Shown: positions 28,901 through 42,500 of the stretch, in pieces
How positions within the stretch are numbered: the stretch's first letter is position 1
How the letters are laid out: each line of letters begins with the position of its first letter
Source of the DNA: Monarcha castaneiventris obscurior
Lineage: Eukaryota; Chordata; Aves; Passeriformes; Monarchidae
Direction: 5' to 3'
Length of the DNA: 64,000 nt
Assembly (NCBI GenBank): GCA_026261815.1
Contig: JAMPIT010000258.1
Span: 11,523,501 to 11,587,500 of the forward strand
Notes under the pieces: model-generated
The model's database searches: none
What the model was told of the DNA's origin: nothing
Seen by the model: the letters and a program-made list of their open reading frames with translations, nothing else
Position numbers and translations under genes: made by a program

Positions 28901-31900
28901 CTAATTTCTAATAGCCAGTTTTTGACCCTGAAGGATGCTTTTAATATGTAGATAACACAGATCACCACTTGTCCCAGCAAGGTCAAACGAAACATGAATG
29001 GCTATCTGGCAGCATTGGCTTTGCTGTGCTTACTTCAGCCAGACAGAATGGACACCCTGCATGTGGTAGCAGAAGAGAGGGGGGGGAAATACTGTTGAAT
29101 GCAGTAACTGACTCATGAAGCTTATTTTGCAAACAAATGTTCTGTAGTTCACAGAAAGGTAAAAAGCAGTGAAGCAGGAGCATGTACAGCAAAATAGCCC
29201 TAGGGGAATTGATACCCACTTAAAAAAAAAAGGAAAAAGAAAATAAATACTGTATAAAATACTAAAAAATGGTGAAAAATGAGAGCAGATGTAGACTTGA
29301 AATGAAGGGTTAGGGTAAGCTGTTTAGCAACCAATTAACAAAATTAGTGTAATGAAGTTTTCTGTTAAAAATGCAAGAATATTTTCCTTCTGTTGATTCC
29401 CACATAAAAGGATGCTTTGGTGAGTCTGAAGGTTATTTCAGTCATAACATGTCGGAGCAGGAGGCCAAATTTCAGCACCTCTTCTGCACACATCTTGAGA
29501 GAGAACATAGGTCCCTAAAGGTCTAACATTCTGTTAAATACTTCTCTGGCTTTCATAAACTTTGTCTTAGTATAAGATATAATTATTCTGTAAATCCTGT
29601 ACCAAGTAAAATATCATTCTCATTTATATAGGGCAGGTGAGAGGACTTATCCCCAGTTTGGTTAAACTGAAGAATTGAACAGAAATTCTGTTAGTAAATG
29701 GTATCTCACAGCAAACTAGATTTGTGATTCCTTGTTTGAATGCTATTCCAATATCCTAAGGACATATTGTGTCCATATTACATGAACAATATTACACCTG
29801 TTCATTATTTATTGATCAGAGATAATAAAACTCCCTGGAACTGGGTCTGATTTCAGCTGTAATCCTATAAATCTAATGGAAAAGCAAAGCTGATAACTTT
29901 TCCTCTGTAGGAATGGGTGAATCCAGACTGAACACCTGCCAACCATTCCTAATCCAAATCACAAACAAATGACCTCATATTAACATATCACAGTAAGACT
30001 ACACATGGTGAGACGAGGTACTGACAGAAATGCTAATGAAAAACAAACCTCTATTCTGGGGAAAGCAAATAGCAGAATCAGCTCTAAGGCTTGCTTTGGT
30101 AGGTGTTCTGGAGTTGGTGGCTGTATGTAGATTGACATTTGCTGAGAATCTGGGATAGAGATTCTCTCCTGTACACAGTAATTTGGGACTGGACCTTACA
30201 AACCAACCCAACCATGGAAATCGTGGCTATTTGGAAAGGAAAGTTTTCAGTGCTTCTGCTTCTGCTGCTCTACTGTGTTCTCAGCTACAGTCATAACTGG
30301 TTTTGATCTATGCCAATGGTTGGACAAGCTTTGCAAATGCATGAAAAAGTTTTCATGACAAAATCCAGGGAACAGCAGAGAAAGGTCCTGGGAAAGGAGA
30401 ATTTTCGGGCTCTGTGGTACATTATAACTGGTGAAATGGAGCAGTCAGCTGTGCTATCAGCAGCTCTGGACTGAGATTTTAGGATGTAGACCAAGACCAA
30501 GCTGATAATTTGTTTAAGCCATCATACAAATTCCTAACTTAGAATAACCAAAACCTACAGTTATTCCTAATGCTAAACACACAAATTAATGGTAAAAGCT
30601 GGGAGTATGTTGAGGGCTCTACAATACTTCCTACATTTACTCTCTTCCTTATGCAGAGTTGCTCTTTGTAAATGTATGAACAGGTGTGAAGATGAACCAG
30701 TAAAGAGGTTACAAGAATATTAATTGCTGCTTTGAAGTGTTATCTTCAGGGAAAATAAATTAAAACATAAACAAAGCAAGTAATAAGTGTGCTCCTGAGG
30801 CAAAAGATACGACTCGCTCACAGAAGTTTCAACACCAAATGACCCAGCATTTTACTGCCACTGAGGGAGCAGAAAGGCTGTCCTCTATTACAAGAGACCG
30901 TTCCTGAAGTCAGGGAGGTATTTAAAGTGGATACCAATTTCTTGTTGTTATGAAGTGGGAAGTTCAGAGCTTTTACACCAGTTCTTCACCAGAGGACTAT
31001 CCTTTAATTAGCTGAATCTGCACGTGTCTGGCTAAATGGATGTTCTAGCTGTTTTGTACAGTGGTTCTGGAGGCCTGGCACACTCTTTGTGTGGTAAACT
31101 TGTCCATCTGGGTATTTGAGAGTTTTTTTACCTGAGTAAACTCCTAGGATGCCTGGTTGCAACTCTGTTCCACCTGGGATAGCACTTGGAACCTTGAAGT
31201 TTACATAACAGGTGAATGAAGTGTGGATAAAGGCAAGGAAATTAATCTTTCTTTGGCAAGAATAATTTTGCCATTAATTCAATAATACAGAAAAGGTTTT
31301 TATCCAGTATATGTAAATCTGACTCTTTTCTTTTGATCACAGGGCTGTCTTGATCTTAGTTGTATGGCATGCCCATTCAGAATCAAAGTGCTTTTGGGTC
31401 TCGGTTATTGTGATGAATTCCAGAAGTATGTTCCAAGTGCTGGATTGCTTGCTAGGTTTTGGTTCTATACAGTCATTTTTGTTTCAGTTCCTGGATTTGA
31501 CATTTCATATTAATAAATGGTGTTTGTGAGACAGTGGGCATTAATATCTGAGTGGGTAGGAGCTTTACTGACCCTGACATTTGATGAAGAGCTCATCTAC
31601 CTACATAAATCAGCTTGGTTACTGGAAGACTTTGTGATGTGTTTATTTCTGAACAATAACATAAGCCAAACAGATACATCAGTAAAGGGAAAGGAAGAAC
31701 ATATCAACAGGAGTCTGAATGGAGACCAAATACTGAGGAGAATGAAACCTTATCTCAGGATGCAGGAGCTGGCATTCCCTGCTGCCAACAGCTTTCACAA
31801 ACCAAAGAAGAGAGAGAAACATTTTATAAAAATTATAAAGAAGTTGGGAGACCCCCTTAGATAACTATCCACCTACATGTAACTGTCCCTGAAACACCAA

Positions 31901-34900
31901 ACAGCAGGAATAAAATCCAATAAATGCTTATTCTTCAGTACAGCCAAATGTCAGCTGTGGGGCTTCAGTGAAATGAACAAGCTCTGTCCTGAGTAAATAT
32001 ATATATTAATAGCTTGGAGCTGCACTATCAAAGAAAAACAGCTGAACAGTGGAGCAACAAAACAAAGAAGCTCTGAGGCCTTCCACTGCCTACAGCAATA
32101 TGCAGTTCAAGATGAATACTCTGCTTATTTCCATTCTAAACTAAACTCTATCTTCAATGCCATCAATATTATCAGTGTCATTACTGCAACTGCAGCACGA
32201 GTTTAATGCAATAGCTATTAATTAGACCATTTGCCCTCCTCCAAAAACAATCCTAGTGCATCAGCTCCTAATGGAGTTTATCTTATTGTATTTTGATTTT
32301 GCTCAGAGCAGCCTTTCTGAATTGTAAGTTACTGAAAGGTAATTCAAAGTACAGCAAAGGTTATAGAATACCCTTCATACTTTACCAGCTCATCTGCTTC
32401 ACAACATTACACACCAGCAGCATAAACAGCCAACTCAATAATGAAGAATGCTGACATAAAAAATAGCACCCTACAATCACACACTCCAAGTTTTTTCACT
32501 CCTTTCTCAGTGGTCAGCAAGGTGAACAAAATTTGGAATGTCAAAGAGAGAGGGCAAACCAGTTAAAACTTCACTTTTAGAGGTAAAAACTACTCATCCT
32601 TAAAACACCATCAGCTGTTCCATTTGTTTTACACCACAGTGGTTATCCTGTATAGCTTCAATACTTCTGGATTAGTGTAAATCTCATCTTTTCTTTTGTT
32701 CACCTGTATTTAGCATGTTATCTAACTTGCTGGTTGGAGTTTTTCCACTGGTACATGAGACAGCAGTAAGTTAATTTGCATTGTAGGAGCACAGGTTGCT
32801 GCGTCATCACTGCCCAGGGAGTGATGCACATCTGCCTGTACTGACATCGCTGTGGCTCCTGCCTCCTTTAGTTATTGAGTACAGATAGGACAAGGAAGCC
32901 TTTTCTTACCTGGCTCTGTCTCCTCTGGTCCTTTGTGTTTTCACAGTCCCCATCACAAACAGAGCTCAGCCACTCAGCTTCAGCAAAATGAAAAAAGAAA
33001 AACTCAAGGAATCTTCTGAAAACACAGCTCCTTCAGTCTGTTGCAGAAACTAGCCACAAAAATATTGTAAAGATTTCCTAACATTCCTACCAACATTCAG
33101 TTCCCTTTTTCTAATTTGTGGAGATGACATTTATTTCCCACCAATTCATGAAAATGTAAACTGATATTTACCTACAATTTTGGAAGGGGACAATGGGTTT
33201 TACTGATCATTGCTATTGTAATCCTTGCTGCTATTTTGGGTGAGTTACTGCTTTCTCTCTCAGACAATTTATCTAAGGTTTAAGAGCTAACCTATCAACC
33301 AAGGAAGTTTTGATACCTGTACTCACATATGTATGCATAGATAAATACACACACATATGTTAGTGTGTATGTTAGAATCATCTGTTCCATGAAATTCCTA
33401 TTTCCTGACTTTGGATTGGGGTATATTTTGAAGGAAAGAACATTTTGGTCAAATTTCATTTCTGTAATTAGTGAGATATGTGGGCTTGGGGTTTTTTTAA
33501 TGCATAAGAAACTAAAATGATACCTACTTTTTTGAAACTGAAAAATGCTTTGACTCATATTTGGTTCCAGTTTCTGCTTTTCAGGTTTATCATAACTGGT
33601 AAGCCAACGCATAACTAGATTGCAGGCATCTGATCCAGCAGCTTCCATGCAAGCAAACCCCCACTGACTACTGCTGACTTAAGGGAAGCATCTTATTGCT
33701 ACTGATGATGAGTTTGAGTTCCTACAAGTGTGAAGCTTTAGGTCCAAATGTGCTGAGAGGCTTAAAAATATCCATGGACAGAACTATAGATAATCAGTGT
33801 TGCTGAAATGTCAGAGAAGTTACTCAAAAGTGTCATGATGCAGTTTCCTTATCACTGAAGCTATCCCCGAAAGGAAAGAGAACTACAGGAGCTTCCATAA
33901 TCTTTTTATAAAATCATTATGGCTTCATCCCTTTAGAACACTTGATACTCTTGGCTCCCTGGAGTGGAACAGAAATGAAGTGAGCACGTGGGATACTTAG
34001 TCCTGAAATCTTTGATTTTGAGATTCAGTGCAAGTTCTGCCTGAGTGATTTATGAGGTAGATGTTAGGAAGGAGGCTTGAGGATTTGGCCTTATCTGTCT
34101 CTCTGGTTTGGACTCACAAGTATTTAAAACTCCATTATTGTTTTAGCAAAGCTGTATAAGAACTTGCTGAAAACACTGTCTCCCTTGATTCTCAATGTCT
34201 ACAGGATATTTCTTATGATAAATATTAATAATTTTCAAGGACATGGATGAATGCATTTTTATAATTATCAAAACCCAGACATACTGGTTTAGTGTTTAAA
34301 ATTAATTATAGTATGGAAACCAGCATTCCATAAGGAAATTATATTAACTCCTCAGAATGAGTTCATTTTTCCTTTCAATTTACATTTGTTGAATTTTATT
34401 TACTGATTTTGTATTTAACTTCTAAGCAATTACTGAAATCTCAGTTTTTGCAACTAGAGGGCCTTACTCCTAAATGTTTGACTTGATTGGTATTTAATTT
34501 AGATCACCCTGTATTTGAACATGTAACAAGAACATAAATACAAATAACTTCAGAGGAGAGTAAGAGTAACAAATTTTTTAAAAGTGCCTTCAGTTGCAAC
34601 TTTCTTTATGGCATGAGAATGGAAGATTAGTATTTAAGCAGTTTAGATTGGTTTTCCTTCAGGATACATCAGTTTACCATGTTACTGAAAGGCAAGGGAG
34701 AGCAAGAACAAATGGCTGTTAGACGATGCTAATTTCAGGGCCCAGTAAATGTCCCATCACTTTATCTGGTTCTCCTGTGTACAATAAGAATTACATTCCA
34801 CCCAAGAAATGTATTTCGTTGCCCATGCAGTGCTACCAACAATCTTTTTCATAGTGGGAATGATGATCTGATTACCCTTAATTGCAGAAGCCTGTGATAA

Positions 34901-35959
34901 ATGGAAACCAGCTGCTTAGTGAGTTTCCTCAGGTACCTCTCAGCATTTCACCTGGACTTTGCAGATTTCCCTGTTGCCATAGGGACTAATTCTAGCTTCC
35001 CAATCTGTAGCACTGAGACTGGTGGGGGTGACAGGTTATGACTGTAAGTGAGCTGGCAGTGGAAGGATCTCTGCCAACACCTGTCTGCAAGAAGTTCCAA
35101 GCTTATCTGGTGCATGAGAGAACAGCAAAAGCAACCAGGGATGGGAAAGACTCAGGTAAGGGTTGATGTGCCTTGGAGAATACCTTTGGGGTAGGATGTT
35201 TTCTCAGCATTATTGATGCAGGAAAGCAGTACAAAAAAAGCCTAAAATATCACAGAAGAGGGTTCTTATATTTAATGTGGGGATGCAGGAAGCCAAGGCG
35301 TGGAGGAAGGACCCGGACTGCAGTTGCTCACATGATGCCTGGTTTGACTGAAGGGATTTTCTTTCTGTTTGTAAAGTCAAAGGCTTATTCATCCTAACAC
35401 TGCTGGTGTACTTCTGACTCTTTCAGAACACTGGAGAAATGTAATAAAGAAATTGTCTAGCCTTTTGAGAATTCATAAGGATTTGTCCTTTATCTTCATG
35501 GTGATATGTTTTACTGCAAGGGGAGGACCCACTTTTCCTTATGTCCCCCCCAGTGATCACAGAATGGGAGAACAGTCCATAATGCTTCTAAAGAATTCTT
35601 CCTTCATAAAATCATGTGAAAATCCAAGTCTGAAGTAAAGTATTTTTTCATTTGAAGCCCCACTGTACCACATGCAGGCCATTGTGAAGGTCTTCAGTTT
35701 AGCAGTTAGTGAGGGACTCAGAGAAGTTCCACAGTTATTGTGACTTCAGCTCCAAAAGTTTTAGCTGAATCCTAATCCACTGCATATTTTGGAAGTAGCT
35801 TAGAAACTGTAGTTCCCTGCAGACTCTGTTTTAGAGTCTCCAAAGGGTTACTAATGTATAACAAAATGGGACACCATTTTAAGGGCAGTTCTGCAAATAA
35901 AAGCTCTCAGCTCTAATGCATTCTACTTTAGAGTCTCCACCCAATCTTCCCAATCTTTT
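13953..35959. other. Gene-less upstream DNA, segment 2
   Basis: AT-rich sequence without a recognised gene or interspersed repeat. Points of interest are an AP-1/TEAD inverted repeat at 27236-27271, a cluster of NFI-like half sites at 28706-28755 and a minus-strand stop-free stretch flanked by possible splice sites at 25194-25465. The other reading frames of 60-128 codons are of the length expected by chance. Ancient repeats too diverged to see by eye may be present. Confidence 0.55.
27236..27271. promoter_or_regulatory. 12-bp inverted repeat with AP-1 and paired TEAD-like motifs
   Basis: TACAGGAATGAG (27236-27247) and CTCATTCCTGTA (27260-27271) are perfect reverse complements around a 12-base spacer. 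Each arm contains the TEAD/MCAT core (GGAATG, CATTCC). An exact AP-1 consensus TGACTCA (27257-27263) overlaps the right arm. The palindrome is seen directly; its use as an enhancer is inference. As RNA it would form a hairpin. Confidence 0.35.
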
Positions 35960-36405
35960 AAAGATTGGTTTGCTTCTATGTGCAAAAATAGCACTGAAAG
36001 TGGGCACCCTTGACTAGTCTCCCTCGAAAGTCAAAATTGAGATAGTGTTGTGACATTAGTATGCATCCTTGCTTAGAACAGTGTAACTGATGCAATACAT
36101 TTACAGCAAATTTTAAAATTTCCATCATAGTAAAGAGAAACTGTCATTCAATCCATTGAAATGCTTTCTCAGCGTCAAAAGATGCTATTACCACAGGACT
36201 GGCATCATTTTTCATCCTAAAGAGGATATTAAATAAGCACAGCAAATTCGTGCAGGTGAGCCTACTGTACTAAATATAAAATAAAACCATGCATTGTTCA
36301 GGATGAATTATTTTAATGCTTATACTTTGAGTCAATTGGCCAATAACTTTGCCAATTCATTAATACTTGCATTTAGGAATAAAATGGACCTATGTAACCT
36401 ATATT
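35960..36405 (-). mobile_element. Degenerate L1-class LINE fragment, reverse transcriptase domain
   Basis: Read on the minus strand, four blocks appear in the order of an L1-type ORF2 reverse transcriptase. They are RSILFLN (36391-36371) with LAKLLAN (36355-36335), matching RPISLLN...ILAKVLANRL; KIIHPEQ (36314-36294), matching IIHPDQ; DAEKAF (36176-36159); and QGCPLS (36012-35995), matching RQGCPLSPLLF. KIIHPEQ and DAEKAF share a frame and lie 46 codons apart, close to the spacing I recall for L1. At least two frame changes and several in-frame stops (for example after FYI and after QWIE) show that it is dead and old. The YADD-bearing part and the 3' end are not recognisable. DAEKAF and QGCPLS separate it from the CR1 clade, whose motifs resemble DFSKAFD and PQGSVLGP. 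Confidence 0.82.
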
Positions 36406-36528
36406 GCTATATGTTTCAGTCTATTTCAATGTTGCCAGAATCAGCACCCTGCAGTCTGCAAAGTATCTGCTGGTCAGCACCTGGTTTGCATAATGTAGTG
36501 TTACAAAGATGAAAAAAACAGCCAACAT

Positions 36529-36529
<1 letters not shown>

Positions 36530-36562
<33 letters not shown>
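36530..36562. repeat. Poly-A run (A33)
   Basis: Thirty-three uninterrupted A residues lie about 125 bases from the 5' side of the minus-strand L1-class fragment. On the plus strand it looks like the poly-A tail of a retroposed sequence, but the preceding DNA is not recognisable as a retrogene or SINE. It has the wrong orientation to be the tail of the L1 fragment. Confidence 0.92.
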
Positions 36563-36565
<3 letters not shown>

Positions 36566-39500
36566 CCCCTTTTGAGATGTGAATGCTAACCTTTCTAATG
36601 ATTACAAGATTTATGAACAATTCAATAGCAATAGACTATAAAAGTGATAGGTCAGGCCACGTGTACACAAAGACTAAGCAGCTTTGGGTGAGATAAAAGA
36701 TAAGGCAAAGATCCGGCTTAGATCCAGAGCTGTATTTTTGAGACAGCCCAGCATGCTGAGCAGTAACATCTTTATACAGAAATACTTAGGTTTTAATTTA
36801 GGAACATATTTTAATCACATAGACTTTAATAAACAATTGCCCTTTCCATGGATCTTGAGCTCCAGGCAGAGGGAAGCAAAGATGTTATTTCCCTTTACAC
36901 CACTTCTTTATTAAGTTTCAGAAATTATATTTCACCTATATTAGGTATGATCAGGGAGCATCCATTGCATACCATACTTTCTGTACACCATCTTCAACTT
37001 CTACTAAATCCTGATTAGCTGGCTTGAAATGTCAGCAGCCATGGGCAGCTTTAGGCCCCAAAGATTTCTTTTCTGTTTGTGTGAGTGAAACTGTGCAGAT
37101 CAGACATATTTTTAATAATGTTTTGATTGACTTTGACTGTCTGTGATGCAAGACATTGTTTATCCCTGACACACCCTTCAAAGTGCTTCCCACCCTGCAC
37201 TGTTTCTGTATTTGCTGCATATATTCTTTCTGTCTTCCTCTAATCCCTTCGCCTTCCTCTCTCACCCTTCAAATATGTAAAGCTGTCTTTCATGACAGCT
37301 CATGAAGAGAGCAGTCTTTCTTCTGCATGTTAGTTAATAATATCCAGACTGTGAAACTAAAACTTACAGTACTGCATTTCTAATTAATCAGAAAGACATG
37401 CTGTAATAATATAGCTACAGACAAGGAGCTCTGCTAGCAATCACCCAGGGCTCTGTTGAAAAGCATCTTGCCAAGCAACCCAGTCATTAGCCAATTACAT
37501 CATGGAGCTGTGTATGGAGTGGATTTGGTACATACGTAGTAGAGCAGATGGTGGGGAAGAATCGCCAGGGAGGACCTAGTCCAGCTGCTCAATGGCTGGA
37601 CAAATGAAAGTTTGGGAAAAAAAAAAAGAGAAGAGTGTACGTGGTTTTTTTAGTTGAAGTTGAGGGTGGGGGATTTGAGAATGGTTTCTGTAGGGTGTTA
37701 GTTGTAGTTGTAATGTGTTGGAATAATCAGTACAGGTAATTTGAAAGTACTGCAATGATCGTGGCTCCTGGGTGTTTCTGGTTCAGGTCTGCATGGTTTC
37801 TTGTAGGTCCTTGTGCCTTGCTGTGTAGAGAGGCGATACAAAGCAAAAAGAGCTGAGCAAAGCCCTTGCAAAAGCTGAGGAAAGGAAACTGCAAACCAGA
37901 GTTGGACCATATGCCTAAAATATTTGCTAATAGAGGCTGGCTTAGTTTCTCATGAAATGAGCCTGTGCATAGCCCATTTTTGTCTTCTGGTGAGAGTGAA
38001 GAAAACAGGTTTTTTCCATGCCCATTAGTCTCCAATGTGTCTCATCAGCTTTCGATAACTGCTAATGGTAATTCCAGAAAGACTGTGAGGTTTCATAACT
38101 TATGGTAGCTAGAAATGTGCAGAATCACAGTCAAGTAATGTTCTAGGCCAGAAGTGTATGAGGTCACTTCCCACCCAATTCTGTTTGAAACTTCTTTCAA
38201 GCTGAGATGGGAGATGTTGCTATTGCAGCAATCTTCAGATGATGCTGAAAAATAAGAATTCTTTGGTTTGAGAAGTCAAGAAGGTTCAGATTTCCGAAAC
38301 AGCCTTCTAATTTTCAGTGCCCAGCTTTAGGCTTTGTGGGTTTCAATACCCAAGGTATCAAATATTCATAGCTATAAGGTGACAGCTTGGAGTTGAGTGA
38401 GCAACGCTTCACTACACAACACAACACAACAGTCTACTGGAAATAGGGATGAAGCCACATAGATATTGTGAGGACTAGTTAGTGTGTAGACAATCCTTGA
38501 ATATTGTGCTTAGGAAAAAATTTTTGAGGATCCAAAGAAATTTATAATGTCAGTAGTTTCTTTGATTAAAATGATTGAGCCAACTATACAAACAACACTG
38601 GTACACAAGCCCTTCTCTCTTCACTTAGGAAGAAACACGGTCCATGTTTGCGTACCAGCAGGATATTAAAATATATACCAAAAAAATCTCCAAAAGCAGT
38701 GACTGAACAAAACATAGAGCAACTATTACATTATTTCATACTAATACATCGTGCCCATTTATTCACTTCTCTGCTAAGCTTTGGTTCTTCTTTACTGTTT
38801 GCAAGTTCTTGAACCACATCCCACAGTCCTTCAACCCAGCAGACTGCCCGTGAGTTGGAGCTGATGTGCAGATGGACCCGAGCTCCAGACTGGGTGATGT
38901 GAGCCAGCTTTATCCCAGAAGGCTTTAGTCACAGTGATGTGGTTCTGTGCCTGAGTTAATGTGCCAGAATAGACGTGCTTTCAGATTCCAGGCTCCGCAT
39001 TTTCCAGACTGATATTGCTTAGAAGCAGAGAAGCTCTCATTTATCAATGGACAGAAACTGAACCCGCCAAAGTGGAGGAGCCATTGCTGGAGAGTGACTC
39101 GGGATTGTGACAGAGATGAAGCGGTAGGAGACTGAGCAGAGGAAGCTCATACAATGAGCAAGAACAGCTTGTGTCACGTTACCACCTGTTCCTTTGACAT
39201 CTGAATTTATGGTCTAAACCGTAAATGGCTTAAGGCCTCATTTATTTGAAGTCAGGACAGAAACAGCACATGCTCTACAGAGCTCAGCTTCACGTTTCAA
39301 GTACCGAGCACATGCAAAACTGAACAAACCTTACGGAATTTGGGGACTTTTGGTAACGAATAAAATTAGATATCATGTAAAACTATTGTAAAGGAAAAGA
39401 CATCAAATGAATCCCTTCTAAACTAAAATAAATCATAAACAAAAAGGGAAAATAAAGTAAATAGATAAATATGAGTGCTCGAGGCCAAATGTAATTCCCA

Positions 39501-42500
39501 CCAAGGAAATAATCAGATGCAGAAGTACTATGGCAAAAGTTGAGTTAGTATGTTCCTGGCCGTGTAGTTTATGGGAGAGAATAGACATATAATCATCACC
39601 TTGAATAAAGTATATACCATGACTGGAAAAAGGACAGGATTTTTTGAAGTTCTATCACTTGAATTAAAACCACGAGGCAGGTGGTGATGACAAAGGCTAG
39701 GGAATGTGATAACATGTACTAATAGCAGTTCAAAGAAAGAAAGGTACAGCTGCTGCAGGAAATGTTGGATCCAGCTCTGCAGCTGAGCCAAACTTGGTCC
39801 TCTGCCCTGAAGTGTTAGAAAGAAAAATGAGTGTATGTAGCCATGGATTTGCTCTAATCCATGATTTGAGGATGCCAGTAGACACCCAAGGTATCTATCC
39901 TGTATGGAACAGAGAAGACTTGTTTTCTGTATTTGTTTAAGAGTGACAAATATCAATAATACAGCAGAAATGTTTAAAGAAGGACACAGCACATCGCAAA
40001 GGAAAACAATCCATCTGTTTCAGCAGCTGGTTTGAAGCATCCAGTTAGGTATCTATTGCAGCAAAGAAACTCTCCCACTGTTTCAGGCTAGTTTCTACAA
40101 TACTCGTTTATCCTGGCTAGAAGAGTTGTCTAGGGTGGTTTGCAGGACCTGATTTGGACACAAGAAATAATTGTATAGCTGTGCTGTACTCTCTTGTGGG
40201 TTCAGATTCCATGTCCAATTGCAATTAACCAAGTAAGCTACACACACTGTCTCCATACCTTTCAAATGACTGAAATCTGCACCCCGGCCTGAGATCTCTG
40301 GTGTCTGGTAGCAGAGGTCTGTCCCCATCTGACTGCAAATGGCCAGAACCGACACTGTCTTAACAGGCAGCTCACCTGAATGCAGACACCCTCCTTCAGT
40401 CTCTGCCAACTTCCTTGGGAAACAAGAGTACTCAGGACCTCTCAGCAGTAAGGTGAGCCTGCCAAGACTTTGTTTGTCTGAGTATGCTGGGTAAATGGAA
40501 GACATTTGTACATTATAAAGGTGGCCACGACATAATTATGAGAGCGCACACGACTCAAGCATGAAATTGCTGAGCAATGACAGAAGTCACTGACAGCTAC
40601 TCTCACACTGTACAATAACAGACTTACTGCTCTGAATTAGCACATATGCATATATAGTGCTATACTATGTGAATAGTAAAGATGATTTCTCCAAATGTAG
40701 CTATTACCAACGTAAGATCTGTATAGCTCGGTCTCTGACGGACTTTACTTAATTCCATGACTGTGCCTTTTCATTTGGATGCTAGTGGATCCCCTTGTTG
40801 CCACAGTTGTTGTTCAGCCTGTCATCATAAGCGATGTGTTTGTGTTAGAAATAGCAGGAGACTTTTCTATCAACTTTCTAATAACACATGAAGAACTGCA
40901 AACCAATCCATAACGAGCACTTATCCTTTTTTGCTTCCTTTTTTGCTCTAATGCTTCATGTCATATTTGCTTGGTAAGTTTTTTTTTAAAGTTTAGAAAT
41001 TCTGTTTCATTTAACATTTGACTTTCTGTTGGGGTAGTTTGCTCTCCAAAGGAACATATGTACACTGAAAACGGAGCCATTCAGGATCCTCTTGAGATCT
41101 CGTATATTACAGCAAAGACATCCATATTTAAATTTATCCAATCTCCCTCCAAACTGTAGTAATTATGTCCTCAGTTGCTTTAGTCCATGTGTTAAATCTG
41201 TGCTCTGTTTATAGGATACATGCCTTCCTTCTCTTGTTTTGGTAGTGAACAGTAAAACAAAAGGCCATGGAGAGGTTCCTGGTCATGCCTGTTTGGCTTC
41301 CACCAGTGGTACTGGGTACACTCCATCTCAAGCCTCCTGTGCTAATTTCTTAATCTTCTGAGTTTCTGACTTTAGATGACAAATTTTGAGTGCGCTCTAC
41401 AGTCCAGGATATGTCTTGTTTAACTTCTCAAAAAAAGTAATTAGAATGAAGAACTGTGTTTCATGTGTGGTTTTAAAGCAGATGAGTCAGTTCAGTTGAG
41501 CTAGACATCGTTTCCGAAACATCCAATACCTTTATTTAGATTGGGGAGAAAACTAAGAAATAAGAAGGAAAAAACCAGCAGATTCAGCAGATCTTATCTC
41601 ACTATTTCCCCCTCCTGTTTTCATTTGCACTTCTATTTCCATGCAATATTTCATTTCTTTATGCATCTATCACTGTTTGCTTCTGTCAGAAGTTCAAAGG
41701 CAGCCTGCTTGCATAAAGGAGAGACAGTATTGACTGATCTATAATATTGTTTCTACCTTTTTTGACCAATCCTCAATGCATATTTCCAGTTTTGAGAAGC
41801 ATTTCATGAATCACTGGGCAGTTTGAAAAATCTATAGTGTAGGCTCATTACTTTGCTGGCTGCTGAATGTTTTCCATTGGTTGTGTTGCAAGGCAAAAAT
41901 GCAGCTTTTTCTCTCAGGAAAAAGAGGTTAAAATTTCATATATACATAAATAATAAAACAACACATGGAGGTGATATCAGTGTGATGTATTTCATTTCCT
42001 ATATACCTTTGACTGCCCTGCTGCCCATTAATCCACACAAACTTCCATCATATTCCAACCTCCTTAGCACCTTTAGTCTCACTTTTCTAGGTAGTCAGTC
42101 AAAAAAAGCTTGCTTCTTTCCTCTGAAATGTGGCACTCCCAGCCATCCTCCCAAATGTCACTGGCTGCAGGCCCAGGACAGGCAATATTCTGTTCTACGC
42201 TAGTGATCATGGTTTAAGCTCAAACCTCATGAGGCTGCAGAAGTGGGAGCTGTATACTTCCAAGTGAGCTCTTTGCCCCAGCAAGCAGAAGGGATAAAAT
42301 GGCTATAGGAGTTTATTTCAGTGAGGCCAGAAAGCCCAGCTCCTGAGGAGACAGATCCAGGACTTCACAGACCACAGAATATAATGGAAATGACAAAATG
42401 ATGCAACTTACCAGGAGTCACTTTTAGATTAATTTAAAATTTTAAAAATTTTTTTTCTCATGTTTACCCCCCTACAGAATCTTAGTAACTCAGATTCTGC

